A stretch of 31,205 bases of DNA from a virus. The position numbers were made by a program, and so were the translations under genes. The notes below the pieces were generated by a model. It did not search any database and was not told the origin of the DNA. It saw nothing but the letters and a program-made list of their open reading frames with translations. Each line of letters opens with the position of its first letter. Position 1 is the stretch's first letter. The DNA lies in IMG/VR virus record IMGVR_UViG_3300036770_002879, positions 1-31,205 of that record, one strand, 5' to 3'. Below, piece by piece: positions 22,385-29,806 of this stretch.

Positions 22385-22728
22385 TGGAAGATCTTCTCTA
22401 CGTTGTTGAGACCGCAATTGATTATGCATTTACAAAGGACAGATATGTTCTCAACATGTATGAATATGCCAAGTCATCTAAAATGACAAAGCATCAAGTG
22501 ACACAGTTTATTCAAAGCTCTGTTGCTCTAGAGATTAGCAATTTAGTTGAAGATCTTGATGAGTATCTAAAAGGCGGGGCAGACAATGTTCACAAACAAT
22601 TACGAGAAGCATATGGACACATACCAAAACCACGTGCTCGTAAGATAAGAAACTATTTGTACGGAATATTGGAGGATGCCTGGCGTTATGAGCGAGACAA
22701 GAAACCAGGGAGGAAAAAGAAATCCTGA
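22384..22728 (+). CDS. hypothetical protein
   Basis: This 114-aa, mainly helical protein ends in a basic tail (KKPGRKKKS). It starts on the glutaredoxin stop codon, so the two are co-translated. No motif is recognised. The basic C-terminus suggests nucleic-acid contact. Confidence 0.75.
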   Translation: MEDLLYVVETAIDYAFTKDRYVLNMYEYAKSSKMTKHQVTQFIQSSVALEISNLVEDLDEYLKGGADNVHKQLREAYGHIPKPRARKIRNYLYGILEDAWRYERDKKPGRKKKS

Positions 22729-22734
22729 TCTGGA

Positions 22735-22742
22735 AATAAATA
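22735..22742 (+). promoter_or_regulatory. late-promoter motif AATAAATA
   Basis: NATAAATA motif 14 nt before the start codon chosen for the 46-aa gene at 22757. Confidence 0.45.
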
Positions 22743-22756
22743 AAGGTGTGGAGCTG

Positions 22757-22897
22757 ATGCTCCGAAATAAAAACAAACAGGGGAGGAAACCAAAAACATT
22801 CCAAATTCGTTTTGGTAAGATGGTTTCTCTCCTGAAAAGAGAGATTCACATCTTCTTAGAATTTTCCTTTGACTTAAGGAAACAAAACTCAAACTAG
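22757..22897 (+). CDS. small basic hypothetical protein (46 aa)
   Basis: It starts MLRNKNKQGRKPKTF and is strongly basic, with a hydrophobic/aromatic C-terminal half. The open frame reaches back to 22676 inside the previous gene. ATG 22757 is preferred because a purine-rich GTGTGGAG lies upstream and a late motif precedes it. No family recognised. Confidence 0.55.
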   Translation: MLRNKNKQGRKPKTFQIRFGKMVSLLKREIHIFLEFSFDLRKQNSN

Positions 22898-22907
22898 GAG
22901 TAGGAAG

Positions 22908-23144
22908 ATGTTAGCAGTTACTTTGACAATAGGCACATTAGTTAGTATAATGTTCTTATTTGTCGGTATCGTTATTGGATGGTTGGCAAAAGAGCACGTT
23001 ATCAAAACAACTCCTCATCATCCAGATACACTAAACTTACATCCTGAGTTCCTAGATGAAAATGGGAATGTAATTCCAGACCAAATTTTTGCCTTGAGAT
23101 TTGAAAATGCAGAAGACTACTACGACAGCGAAGACGACGACTAG
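22908..23144 (+). CDS. membrane-anchored acidic protein
   Basis: This 78-aa protein has one N-terminal membrane helix (residues 2-26). A hydrophilic region follows, ending in an acidic tail (EDYYDSEDDD). AGGAG lies upstream at a proper distance. The acidic tail is encoded by the same DNA that encodes the start of the next protein in another frame. Confidence 0.7.
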   Translation: MLAVTLTIGTLVSIMFLFVGIVIGWLAKEHVIKTTPHHPDTLNLHPEFLDENGNVIPDQIFALRFENAEDYYDSEDDD

Positions 23145-23646
23145 ACCAAGGTCAACCAAGACCACAAAACCAAAAGAGGTTGTGGAGGAAGTGACATCTA
23201 CAAATCTTCCTCCCAATCCATTCCAAAGTGAAATTCTAGACTTAGTTTCTAAAGCTAGAACTCGCCAAAAGAAAGTTGAACTTCTGAGGCAGTATAGAAA
23301 CGATGCTCTCGTTTCACTTCTCATTTGGAATTTTGATGAGAGTGTCATCTCTGTGCTCCCTGAAGGAACGGTTCCTTACAAACCAAATGAGGCACCCAAA
23401 GGCACTGAACATACTTCTTTACGCTCTGAACAAAGAAGTTTCTATAACTTCGTGAAGGGTGGTAATGATACTCTGTCTAAAACAAGACGAGAAACTATCT
23501 TTATTCAAATTCTAGAAGGTCTTCATCCAGAAGAGGCAGACCTGCTTGTTCTTGTAAAGGACAAACGTCTTATTGACAAATACAACATCAACCGCAGTCT
23601 GATTGAGGAGGCATATCCTGACATCAAATGGGGTGGTAGATCTTGA
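23107..23646 (+). CDS. conserved T4-like cyanophage protein (possibly DUF6433)
   Basis: This 179-aa protein has a threonine/lysine-rich N-terminal tail (about 25 residues) followed by a compact helical domain (SEILDLVSKARTRQKKVELL, then IWNFDESVISVLPEG and RRETIFIQILEGLHPEEADLL). I recall the domain as widely shared among marine T4-like phages; the DUF number is from memory. Function unknown. ATG 23107 is used instead of TTG 23101. Overlaps the previous gene by 38 nt. Confidence 0.75.
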   Translation: MQKTTTTAKTTTRPRSTKTTKPKEVVEEVTSTNLPPNPFQSEILDLVSKARTRQKKVELLRQYRNDALVSLLIWNFDESVISVLPEGTVPYKPNEAPKGTEHTSLRSEQRSFYNFVKGGNDTLSKTRRETIFIQILEGLHPEEADLLVLVKDKRLIDKYNINRSLIEEAYPDIKWGGRS

Positions 23647-23906
23647 GTATCAAAGTCATTCACCAAAATTGCGATCCAGAACTTGCAAATGATAGGTCGT
23701 TACCATATACGGCCTATCTTGTTCAGTATGAAATAGACGGAGCAATTGCATATGACATTGTTATTACAGATAAGAAGGTAGATATATTTGATCACTATTG
23801 GGACCGATATAGAGAAGGTCTCAAGTGGTATAAGCAGACAGAAGGAAGAAAGAATCCCAAACTATGGGGTTATGTACCTCCAGAAAAAAAGAAAGGTAAA
23901 AAGTAA
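23643..23906 (+). CDS. hypothetical protein with TTG start
   Basis: This 87-aa ORF starts at TTG, which overlaps the preceding stop (TTGA). The next start overlaps its TAA. It has mixed beta-rich sequence (AYLVQYEIDG, YDIVITDKK) and a lysine-rich tail. No family recognised. Confidence 0.65.
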   Translation: MSIKVIHQNCDPELANDRSLPYTAYLVQYEIDGAIAYDIVITDKKVDIFDHYWDRYREGLKWYKQTEGRKNPKLWGYVPPEKKKGKK

Positions 23907-24085
23907 TGGCAGGGTTTAGTAGCAAACCAAAGGTAACTTTGGATCTTGATGGTATCAATGATGTTGTAAAAGAGTATAAGCAGATTAAAAAATATATGAA
24001 ATCAAATTTGTTTCAGGTAATGACCATGGATGGAACTGAAACGAAAGTAAAAAATCTTCTGAATAAATACGGAGATTCTGAATAA
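23906..24085 (+). CDS. small hypothetical protein (59 aa)
   Basis: It begins MAGFSSKPKV on the TAATG junction with the previous gene and ends TAA at 24083-24085. It is charged and helical, with no signal peptide or membrane segment. Last gene of this operon; no terminator is obvious before the next promoter. Confidence 0.6.
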   Translation: MAGFSSKPKVTLDLDGINDVVKEYKQIKKYMKSNLFQVMTMDGTETKVKNLLNKYGDSE

Positions 24086-24119
24086 AGTATAAAAACTGTA
24101 TCACATTTTACAAACTTAC

Positions 24120-24148
24120 TTGACTAGATAATGCATAAGATCTATAAT
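24120..24148 (+). promoter_or_regulatory. sigma-70 promoter of the riboswitch unit
   Basis: TTGACT (24120-24125) and TATAAT (24143-24148) with exactly 17 bp between. The predicted transcription start (about 24155) falls on the first base of the riboswitch. Confidence 0.85.
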
Positions 24149-24154
24149 GATCTT

Positions 24155-24252
24155 ACGTTCATTCCCAATGGGAACGGAAGTAAGCCGACGCGGAACGGAT
24201 CGTTCATTCGCTATTTGCAAATAGCGAACGCAAACGCCGACTGAAGGAACGC
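24155..24252 (+). promoter_or_regulatory. glutamine riboswitch (glnA/downstream-peptide motif), tandem-like
   Basis: It carries the conserved CGTTCA (24156-24161), a CCC-AAT-GGG hairpin, CGGAAGTAAG (24175-24184) and GAAGGAACGC (24243-24252). P1 pairs CGTTC with GAACG. This is the cyanobacterial/cyanophage downstream-peptide class that binds L-glutamine. CGTTCATTC, GCCGAC and GGAACG each occur twice, 45-54 nt apart, as if two aptamers lie in tandem. A perfect 22-bp palindrome lies at 24207-24228. It precedes a tiny gene, as is typical. Confidence 0.8.
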
Positions 24253-24284
24253 TCTTTAACCTAAACAACTAAGGAGAAAACCTA

Positions 24285-24422
24285 ATGTCACAAGTAGTAT
24301 ATCGTGGTGTCCCATATGACACCGAAGTTCGTCGCCAAGCACAGGCACAACAACAGCAACAACCTCAAGCATACAACGAAACATATCGTGGAGTTAAGTT
24401 TGTAAAGGAGGCAACAAAATGA
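24285..24422 (+). CDS. DUF4278-like small peptide under riboswitch control
   Basis: The 45-aa product has two YRG motifs (VVYRGVPYD and ETYRGVKF), the mark of cyanobacterial DUF4278 proteins, around a glutamine-rich linker with a run of five Q. A Shine-Dalgarno AAGGAG lies at 24271-24276. It is directly downstream of the glutamine riboswitch, the usual setting of such peptides. Role inferred: nitrogen-status response during infection. ATGA overlap with the next ORF. Confidence 0.8.
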   Translation: MSQVVYRGVPYDTEVRRQAQAQQQQQPQAYNETYRGVKFVKEATK

Positions 24423-24505
24423 ATTGGTTGAATGTAATTCGTAAACAAATTCAAAAACAGAAAAGACTCCAAGAAGCACAATACTACATTGCAACTCTTG
24501 GATAA
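24419..24505 (+). CDS. 28-aa basic peptide
   Basis: The ORF starts at ATGA overlapping the DUF4278 stop, with a strong Shine-Dalgarno AAAGGAGG 7 nt upstream. The peptide is an amphipathic, basic helix (NVIRKQIQKQKRLQEA). It is the second product of the riboswitch-controlled unit. Confidence 0.65.
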   Translation: MNWLNVIRKQIQKQKRLQEAQYYIATLG

Positions 24506-24513
24506 TTGAATGA

Positions 24514-24541
24514 AGAGGGTCTTGACAGACCCTCTTTTTTT
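24514..24541 (+). terminator. intrinsic terminator with promoter -35 as its loop
   Basis: AGAGGGTC (24514-24521) and GACCCTCT (24528-24535) form a perfect 8-bp stem whose 6-nt loop is exactly TTGACA. A run of seven T follows. Confidence 0.92.
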
Positions 24542-24550
24542 GTGTAAAAT
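24522..24550 (+). promoter_or_regulatory. sigma-70-type promoter
   Basis: TTGACA (24522-24527) is the terminator loop; TAAAAT (24545-24550) follows after 17 bp. It would drive the small ORF at 24574 and thyX. Confidence 0.8.
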
Positions 24551-24573
24551 TAGCTTTGTCAGCGAACATAAGA

Positions 24574-24741
24574 ATGGATCAAGAAAGATTAAAGCTCATA
24601 GTAAGAAACCTAGAACTACTTGTAGAGTCATTGAAGTCTGAAGTTTATTCGGATGCAAATAGATACATAGAAAATGTACAAAGCAATTTCATCAGCGATT
24701 ATGATGAAGTGTTTGAAGATGATGATGGTTATCCAGATTAA
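24574..24741 (+). CDS. small acidic hypothetical protein (55 aa)
   Basis: ATG 24574 is chosen since the predicted transcript start (about 24557) lies after the upstream TTG. The product is helical with a strongly acidic C-terminus (DYDEVFEDDDGYPD). Its stop overlaps the thyX start (TAATG). No family recognised. Confidence 0.6.
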   Translation: MDQERLKLIVRNLELLVESLKSEVYSDANRYIENVQSNFISDYDEVFEDDDGYPD

Positions 24742-25385
24742 TGACTAAGAAAATGAAAGTAAAACTGATTCAAGCAACACCGAATCCTGAACAGAACATG
24801 GCTTACATTGCACGTGTAAGCAATCCAAAAAATCAAGACAATGAAAGTTTTGAAGGTTTGTTAAAATACTGCATCAAGCATCAGCATTGGTCTGTATTTG
24901 AACAAGCATATATGACGCTACAGATTGAAACCAGTCGTGCAATTGCTGCTCAGATTTTGAGGCATCGTTCTTTCACATTCCAGGAATTTTCGCAACGATA
25001 TGCCGATAGCACTGAACTAGGAAAGATTCCTCTTCCTGAACTTCGTAGACAGGATGTAAAGAATCGTCAGAACAGTATTGATGATCTTCCAAAAGAAATT
25101 GCAGAAGTATTTCGTAAGCGTATCAAACTTCAATTTGATCATGCCGTAGATCTGTATGAAGATATGCTTGAAGCAGGAGTTGCTAAGGAGTGTGCAAGGT
25201 TCGTTCTGCCGCTTGCTACGCCCACTAGAATCTACATGACCGGTTCTTGCAGGTCATGGATCCATTACATCTCTCTACGGTCTTCTAACGGCACACAGAA
25301 GGAGCATATGGAGATTGCAGAAGACTGTAAGAAGGTCTTTGCTGAGCAGTATCCTACGGTCGCTAAAGCATTAGAATGGATATAA
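24741..25385 (+). CDS. thyX: flavin-dependent thymidylate synthase
   Basis: This 214-aa ThyX makes dTMP from dUMP with FAD and methylenetetrahydrofolate. The ThyX motif RHRSFTFQEFSQRYA is present, and the C-terminal ATPTRIYMTGSCRSWIHYISLR segment supplies the dUMP-binding arginine. Start at ATG 24741, coupled to the preceding stop. A second ATG at 24753 is possible. Supplies dTMP for an AT-rich genome. Confidence 0.95.
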   Translation: MTKKMKVKLIQATPNPEQNMAYIARVSNPKNQDNESFEGLLKYCIKHQHWSVFEQAYMTLQIETSRAIAAQILRHRSFTFQEFSQRYADSTELGKIPLPELRRQDVKNRQNSIDDLPKEIAEVFRKRIKLQFDHAVDLYEDMLEAGVAKECARFVLPLATPTRIYMTGSCRSWIHYISLRSSNGTQKEHMEIAEDCKKVFAEQYPTVAKALEWI

Positions 25386-25903
25386 AAATTATTGACAACT
25401 TCCTACCAAAGGAAGAATTTGAAGAACTAAAAGGAAACATAGTTTTTAATGCAACTTTTCCTTTCTATTTTCAAAGCTATGTTTCTCATGATCCAAGATT
25501 TCAAGTTGATGAAAAAACAAATGAACTTTGGAACTGGTATGCAACACACAGTTTTTATAATTATGACAAACCAGAAAGCAATTACTGTCCTAGGATAGTT
25601 GAAATATTCATTCCCAAATTTCAAGAGATGGGAATTTATAAATCTTTAATGAGAATCAAAGCAAATTTATATCCCCATACTGATGTCATTAGAGAACACT
25701 CTCAGCATGATGACTATTCTTTCAAACACTATGCTGCATTATATTCTCTCAACACTTGTGATGGATTTACTAGAATGAGTGATGGAACAAAGATTGATAG
25801 TGTGGAGAATAGAATTTTTTTCTTCGATGGAAGTGAATTTCATAACTCATCTACCACAACAAATGTCATGGCAAGATATAATATTAACTTCAATTTTCTA
25901 TAA
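25376..25903 (+). CDS. 2OG-Fe(II) oxygenase family protein
   Basis: The 175-aa protein has a likely iron-binding H-x-D in NLYPHTDVIRE (about residues 99-109). A distal His occurs in GSEFHNSS and an Arg that would bind 2-oxoglutarate in ARYNINF. Such enzymes are common in cyanophages; the substrate is unknown. Overlaps thyX by 10 nt. Confidence 0.8.
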   Translation: MDIKIIDNFLPKEEFEELKGNIVFNATFPFYFQSYVSHDPRFQVDEKTNELWNWYATHSFYNYDKPESNYCPRIVEIFIPKFQEMGIYKSLMRIKANLYPHTDVIREHSQHDDYSFKHYAALYSLNTCDGFTRMSDGTKIDSVENRIFFFDGSEFHNSSTTTNVMARYNINFNFL

Positions 25904-25909
25904 TAAATA
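25902..25909 (+). promoter_or_regulatory. late-promoter motif AATAAATA
   Basis: NATAAATA motif at the end of the oxygenase gene, 20 nt before the next start codon. Confidence 0.45.
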
Positions 25910-25929
25910 TTCTTACATTATGTAACGTT

Positions 25930-26181
25930 ATGGCAATTTATCCTGTTATCAACAAAGAAACTGGTGAGCAAAAAGAAGTGATGCTCAGTGTTCACGACTG
26001 GGACCAGTGGAAAAAAGACAATCCAGAATGGGAAAGAGACTGGTCTGATCCTTCCACATGTCCTGGTAGCGGAGAAGTTGGCGAGTGGAAAGATAAACTC
26101 GTCAGGTCTAAACCTGGTTGGAATGAAGTGCTTGAAAGAGCACAGAAAGCCCCTTCTGCAACTCAAAAATTCAAGATCTAA
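25930..26181 (+). CDS. hypothetical protein with Trp-rich N-terminal half
   Basis: This 83-aa protein is rich in Trp and acidic residues (DWDQWKKDNPEWERDWSDP), followed by TCPGSGEVGEWKDKL and a basic C-terminus. It is reminiscent of FmdB-like small phage proteins, but only one cysteine is left, so no zinc site. Function unknown. Precedes phoH by 3 nt. Confidence 0.7.
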   Translation: MAIYPVINKETGEQKEVMLSVHDWDQWKKDNPEWERDWSDPSTCPGSGEVGEWKDKLVRSKPGWNEVLERAQKAPSATQKFKI

Positions 26182-26184
26182 CTC

Positions 26185-26940
26185 ATGGCAAGAAGAAGAA
26201 AAACCGAAGATCCAATTGGAGTTGGTTACACTGCAAAGCAACTCCGTCGTAAGAAACCAATTAATGCTGACATCTTAGTTGACATTGATCCTCTTACAGA
26301 TAATCAAAGAAGATTCTTTCAATCTTATGATGAGGGTAAACATCTTTTTGCATATGGTTGTGCTGGAACTGGTAAAACATTCATCGCACTCTACAAAGCA
26401 CTCAAGGATGTACTAGATGAAAGGTCTCCTTACGAAAAGATCTATATCGTTAGGTCTCTTGTTGCTACTCGGGAAATTGGTTTTCTTCCTGGTGATCATG
26501 AAGACAAGTCTTCTCTTTACCAAATTCCATACAAAAATATGGTAAAATATATGTTTGAGTTACCAACAGAATCAGAATTTGAAATGCTGTATGGTAATCT
26601 TAAAACTCAAGGAACAATTAGTTTCTGGAGCACATCATTCATTCGTGGAACCACACTTGATAATGCGATCATCATTGTTGATGAGTGTCAGAATCTAAAC
26701 TTCCATGAACTTGATTCAATCATTACCCGTGTTGGTGAAAATTCTAAGATTATGTTTTGTGGTGATGGTGTTCAATCTGACTTGACAAAAACTTTTGAAA
26801 GAAATGGTATCTCAGATTTCACACGCATTCTTGCAAAGATGGAATCTTTCTCTCTAATTGAATTTGGAGTAGAAGATATTGTTCGTTCTGGTCTAGTCAA
26901 GGAATACATCCTAGCAAAGAACGCAATTGGTTTAGTATGA
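26185..26940 (+). CDS. phoH: PhoH-like ATPase
   Basis: The 251-aa PhoH family P-loop protein has Walker A GCAGTGKT (residues 58-65) and Walker B IIIVDECQN. VRS and GDGVQSDL motifs follow. PhoH proteins are ATPases linked to RNA handling and phosphate stress, and are a marker gene of marine phages. The Arg/Lys-rich N-terminus is a phage extension. Coupled to the next gene by ATGA. Confidence 0.95.
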   Translation: MARRRKTEDPIGVGYTAKQLRRKKPINADILVDIDPLTDNQRRFFQSYDEGKHLFAYGCAGTGKTFIALYKALKDVLDERSPYEKIYIVRSLVATREIGFLPGDHEDKSSLYQIPYKNMVKYMFELPTESEFEMLYGNLKTQGTISFWSTSFIRGTTLDNAIIIVDECQNLNFHELDSIITRVGENSKIMFCGDGVQSDLTKTFERNGISDFTRILAKMESFSLIEFGVEDIVRSGLVKEYILAKNAIGLV

Positions 26941-27620
26941 ACTTTATTCATCATAATTATCTCGGTGAACTTGAACTTGATAAAAAGGAAACGCCAGGGT
27001 GCCGACTCTACCAGTTACCAAATGGAGAGTGGGTTCCCTCTATTACTTCTGTCACTTCTTTCTATAACCGCCAAATTTTTGTTGAGTGGAGAAAGCGAGT
27101 TGGAGAGGAAGAAGCGAATCGAATTACGAAGAAAGCAACCTCACGTGGTACAGATTTCCATGAAGCTGCACAGGCGTATCTAGAAAACAAGGAATTGAAC
27201 TGGGATGATTATCAACCCCTGACAAAGTTCATGTTCTTTCATGCCAAACCATATCTAGATAAGATAAATAATATTCACGCAATTGAAAGAACTCTCTATT
27301 CAGAATACCTGGGACTTGCAGGTAGAGTAGATTGTATTGCAGAATATGATGGCGAATTAGCAATCATTGACTTCAAGACTTCTGATAAAATCAAACCAGA
27401 AAAGTGGTTAGAGCATTATTTTGTACAGGAAACTGCGTATGCCTGTATGTACTATGAACTGACTAAGATTCCTGTCACCAAACTTATCACTTTGATGGTA
27501 ACTCCTGGTGGTGAGGTTGAAGTATTTGACAAACGGAATAAAGAGGAGTATATTAAGTTATTAGTACGATACATAAAAGAATTTGTCACAAACAATCTAT
27601 CTCACACCAATGCCGAATGA
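26937..27620 (+). CDS. PD-(D/E)XK nuclease (exonuclease-like)
   Basis: This 227-aa protein has an N-terminal GTDFHEAA helix, then GLAGRVDCIAEYDGELAIIDFKTSD, giving the catalytic D...D-x-K triad. A QETAYACMYYELT helix follows, as in RecB/Cas4-like exonucleases. Likely a DNA end-processing nuclease for replication or recombination. Located directly before gp33. Confidence 0.88.
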   Translation: MNFIHHNYLGELELDKKETPGCRLYQLPNGEWVPSITSVTSFYNRQIFVEWRKRVGEEEANRITKKATSRGTDFHEAAQAYLENKELNWDDYQPLTKFMFFHAKPYLDKINNIHAIERTLYSEYLGLAGRVDCIAEYDGELAIIDFKTSDKIKPEKWLEHYFVQETAYACMYYELTKIPVTKLITLMVTPGGEVEVFDKRNKEEYIKLLVRYIKEFVTNNLSHTNAE

Positions 27621-27867
27621 ACTCGACGAAGCTTTTGATAAAAAGTTTTTAGGTCCCGCAAAATTTGCACAAGAAATTGAAAGAATCGTTCTTGAAAATA
27701 GTGACCTAAACTATATTGATGCGATCGTAGTTTATTGCGAACAGAATAATATTGAACTTGAATCTGTTCCTAAACTTATTTCCAAACCATTGAAAGAAAA
27801 ACTAAAGTATAATGCAATGGAACTTAACTTCCTCAAGAGAAGTTCCAGAGCAAAACTGCCTCTTTGA
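27610..27867 (+). CDS. 33: gp33 late transcription coactivator
   Basis: The 85-aa protein matches T4-like gp33, which links RNA polymerase with the late sigma (gp55) to the gp45 clamp for activated late transcription. The helical middle (SDLNYIDAIVVYCEQNNIELESV) and a terminal NFLKRSSRAKLPL are typical. ATG 27610 is preferred over ATG 27583, which lies far inside the nuclease gene. It explains the NATAAATA motifs here. Order 33-59-32 is as in T4. Confidence 0.88.
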   Translation: MPNELDEAFDKKFLGPAKFAQEIERIVLENSDLNYIDAIVVYCEQNNIELESVPKLISKPLKEKLKYNAMELNFLKRSSRAKLPL

Positions 27868-27922
27868 TTCTATTTTACCTGGAAATTTTTCCGGTAAAAA
27901 TTTCTTCGTATTACTTTTTAGA

Positions 27923-28513
27923 ATGATGCCCTTTGAGTGCTATAAAACATATCTTGCAATGAAGCAACACTTCACAAAAGATAGTTACGACTATCTGAAG
28001 TATTGCGGTAGATCTAAAGCATCTCTTCAATCATTTTATAAAAGAAAGGACAGATATTTTTTTGAAAAGATGTCTCGTCAACATTCGGACAATGAAATTG
28101 AAAATTTCTTCATTGCAAATTTCGTGGGATGTGATGATCCACAAACTCTTTATATCGTAGATATCATACAGAATGGAGAACAAAGATACCGAGACTGGCA
28201 AAAACGAACACAGTCACTCTCGTACATCTTCCGAGGAGAAATTGAAGCAACCTTCAGTGGAAGAGATTTTGATAGTCTGTTCAAAATTGAAGAAAATAGA
28301 CATCCACAAATTGTCAAAGAGTTTATCCGAAAGAACATCTCAATCGAAACTTTAATCATTATTGATAAAATAATCAAATATAAATCAACGTTTGATAAGA
28401 AACTAAATGATCCTGTGTGGAAACTCATATCACAAAAAATGAACAAGTATTCTCCCTTTCTAAATATCGATGTACCTCGTTATACGACAATCCTCAAGGA
28501 GGTTATTCTATGA
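27923..28513 (+). CDS. 59: gp59 helicase-loading protein
   Basis: This 196-aa protein resembles T4 gp59 (217 aa), which loads gp41 helicase on gp32-coated DNA. The start MMPFECYKTYLAMKQHF and KRKDRYFFEKMS segment match the family. The open frame extends upstream, but the gp59-like sequence starts at the ATG pair 27923/27926. A hairpin (about 27873-27898) lies between gp33 and gp59. Coupled to the next gene by ATGA. Confidence 0.88.
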   Translation: MMPFECYKTYLAMKQHFTKDSYDYLKYCGRSKASLQSFYKRKDRYFFEKMSRQHSDNEIENFFIANFVGCDDPQTLYIVDIIQNGEQRYRDWQKRTQSLSYIFRGEIEATFSGRDFDSLFKIEENRHPQIVKEFIRKNISIETLIIIDKIIKYKSTFDKKLNDPVWKLISQKMNKYSPFLNIDVPRYTTILKEVIL

Positions 28514-28848
28514 GTTTCTTTGACTCAGAAGTAGTCCGTTCAGAAATGACTGAGATTACTGAACTTCAAGAGGAGATTTATCAGAAAGTGTTCCAGTTTC
28601 CTACCATGACACGGGAAGAAAAAGTAGAACACGTGGCAATGCTAGAGAAACTTCTAGAAAAGCAAAGAGTCTTATACACTAGACTCTCGCTATCAGATGA
28701 TCCAGAAGCAAAGCAAATGAAAGAAAATATTATTAACTCTGCGAAACTAATGGGTATGCCTGATAACATGGATATGAACGTTATTTTCCAAAACATGGAA
28801 AAGATGCTTGAAGTTATGCGTTATCAGATTGACAAGAGTTCCATCTAG
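28510..28848 (+). CDS. DUF1825-like protein
   Basis: The 112-aa helical protein starts MSFFDSEVVRSEMTEI and continues with a helix-rich body ending FQNMEKMLEVMRYQ. This fits the cyanobacterial DUF1825 family, which starts M-x-FFDSEVVQ. Function unknown; presence in both hosts and phages suggests transfer. It sits between gp59 and gp32, and the promoter of gp32 lies in its last 20 nt. Confidence 0.8.
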   Translation: MSFFDSEVVRSEMTEITELQEEIYQKVFQFPTMTREEKVEHVAMLEKLLEKQRVLYTRLSLSDDPEAKQMKENIINSAKLMGMPDNMDMNVIFQNMEKMLEVMRYQIDKSSI

Positions 28849-28857
28849 TCCTATAAT
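28829..28857 (+). promoter_or_regulatory. consensus sigma-70 promoter for gp32
   Basis: TTGACA (28829-28834) and TATAAT (28852-28857) are both perfect, with 17 bp between. The -35 is within the end of the DUF1825-like gene. It gives gp32 its own strong early promoter. Confidence 0.9.
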
Positions 28858-28895
28858 AACAAGGTACACAAAAGCCAAATTACAAGCCAAATCTT

Positions 28896-29801
28896 ATGTC
28901 TTTTTCCGATCTCAAAAAACAATCCCGTCTTGGTTCTCTCACTTCTAAACTGGTCGCAGAAGTAGAGAAAATGAGCACCAAAACTAATGGTGCTGATGAG
29001 CGACTCTGGAAACCTGCTCTGGATAAGAGTGGGAATGGTTATGCTGTTGTTCGCTTCTTGCCTGCTCCTGAAGGAGAAGAAGTTCCCTGGGCAAAAGTAT
29101 ACTCCCACGCATTTCAAGGTCCTGGTGGTTGGTACATCGAGAACTCTTTGACCACTGTTGGTCAAAAAGATCCTGTATCAGAATACAACCGCGATCTTTG
29201 GAACAGTGGTAGTGATGCAGATAAAGATACTGTCCGCAAACAGAAGCGCAAACTGTCTTACTATAGCAACATCTATGTTGTAAAAGACCCCGTAAATCCT
29301 GAAAACGAGGGCAAAGTTTTTCTTTTCAAATACGGAAAGAAAATCTTCGACAAGATCATGGCGTCCATGCAACCAGAGTTTGAGGATGAATCACCAATCA
29401 ATCCCTTTGATTTCTGGCAGGGAGCTAACTTCAAACTTAAGATCCGCAAGGTGGATGGCTACTGGAATTATGACAAGTCAGAGTTTGACTCTGTTGAGCC
29501 TCTCCTTGATGACGATGAAGCTCTTGAGTCCATTTGGAAAAAAGAATATTCTCTAGAGGAGTTTGTAAAACCCTCCAATTTCAAGTCCTATGAGGAACTT
29601 GAGCGCCGTCTGAATCAGGTTCTGCGAGTATCTCAACCTGCTCGCCGTGTTGATTCTGAGGTTGCTGATGAAGAAGATTCCTATGATCCCGTTGAAGAAG
29701 AAGTGCGTCAAAAAGTAAGTCTTCCTAACGTCTCATCTAAAGTTGATGATGACGATGAAGACGATGCCCTAAGTTATTTCCAAAAACTTGCTGAGGCATG
29801 A
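28896..29801 (+). CDS. 32: gp32 single-stranded DNA-binding protein
   Basis: This 301-aa T4-type SSB has an N-terminal cooperative-binding region (KKQSRLGSLTSKL), a core (YAVVRFLPAP, GGWYIENSLTTVGQKDPVSEYN) and a very acidic C-terminus (VDDDDEDDALSYF) that recruits partner proteins. No cysteine occurs in the protein, so the zinc site of T4 gp32 (His plus three Cys) is absent. Has its own consensus promoter and a strong terminator. Confidence 0.96.
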   Translation: MSFSDLKKQSRLGSLTSKLVAEVEKMSTKTNGADERLWKPALDKSGNGYAVVRFLPAPEGEEVPWAKVYSHAFQGPGGWYIENSLTTVGQKDPVSEYNRDLWNSGSDADKDTVRKQKRKLSYYSNIYVVKDPVNPENEGKVFLFKYGKKIFDKIMASMQPEFEDESPINPFDFWQGANFKLKIRKVDGYWNYDKSEFDSVEPLLDDDEALESIWKKEYSLEEFVKPSNFKSYEELERRLNQVLRVSQPARRVDSEVADEEDSYDPVEEEVRQKVSLPNVSSKVDDDDEDDALSYFQKLAEA

Positions 29802-29806
29802 TACTA

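Noticed and set aside
27812-27922. 37-residue N-terminal extension of gp59
   Set aside because: It overlaps gp33 coding sequence and a hairpin and does not resemble gp59; family similarity starts at 27923.
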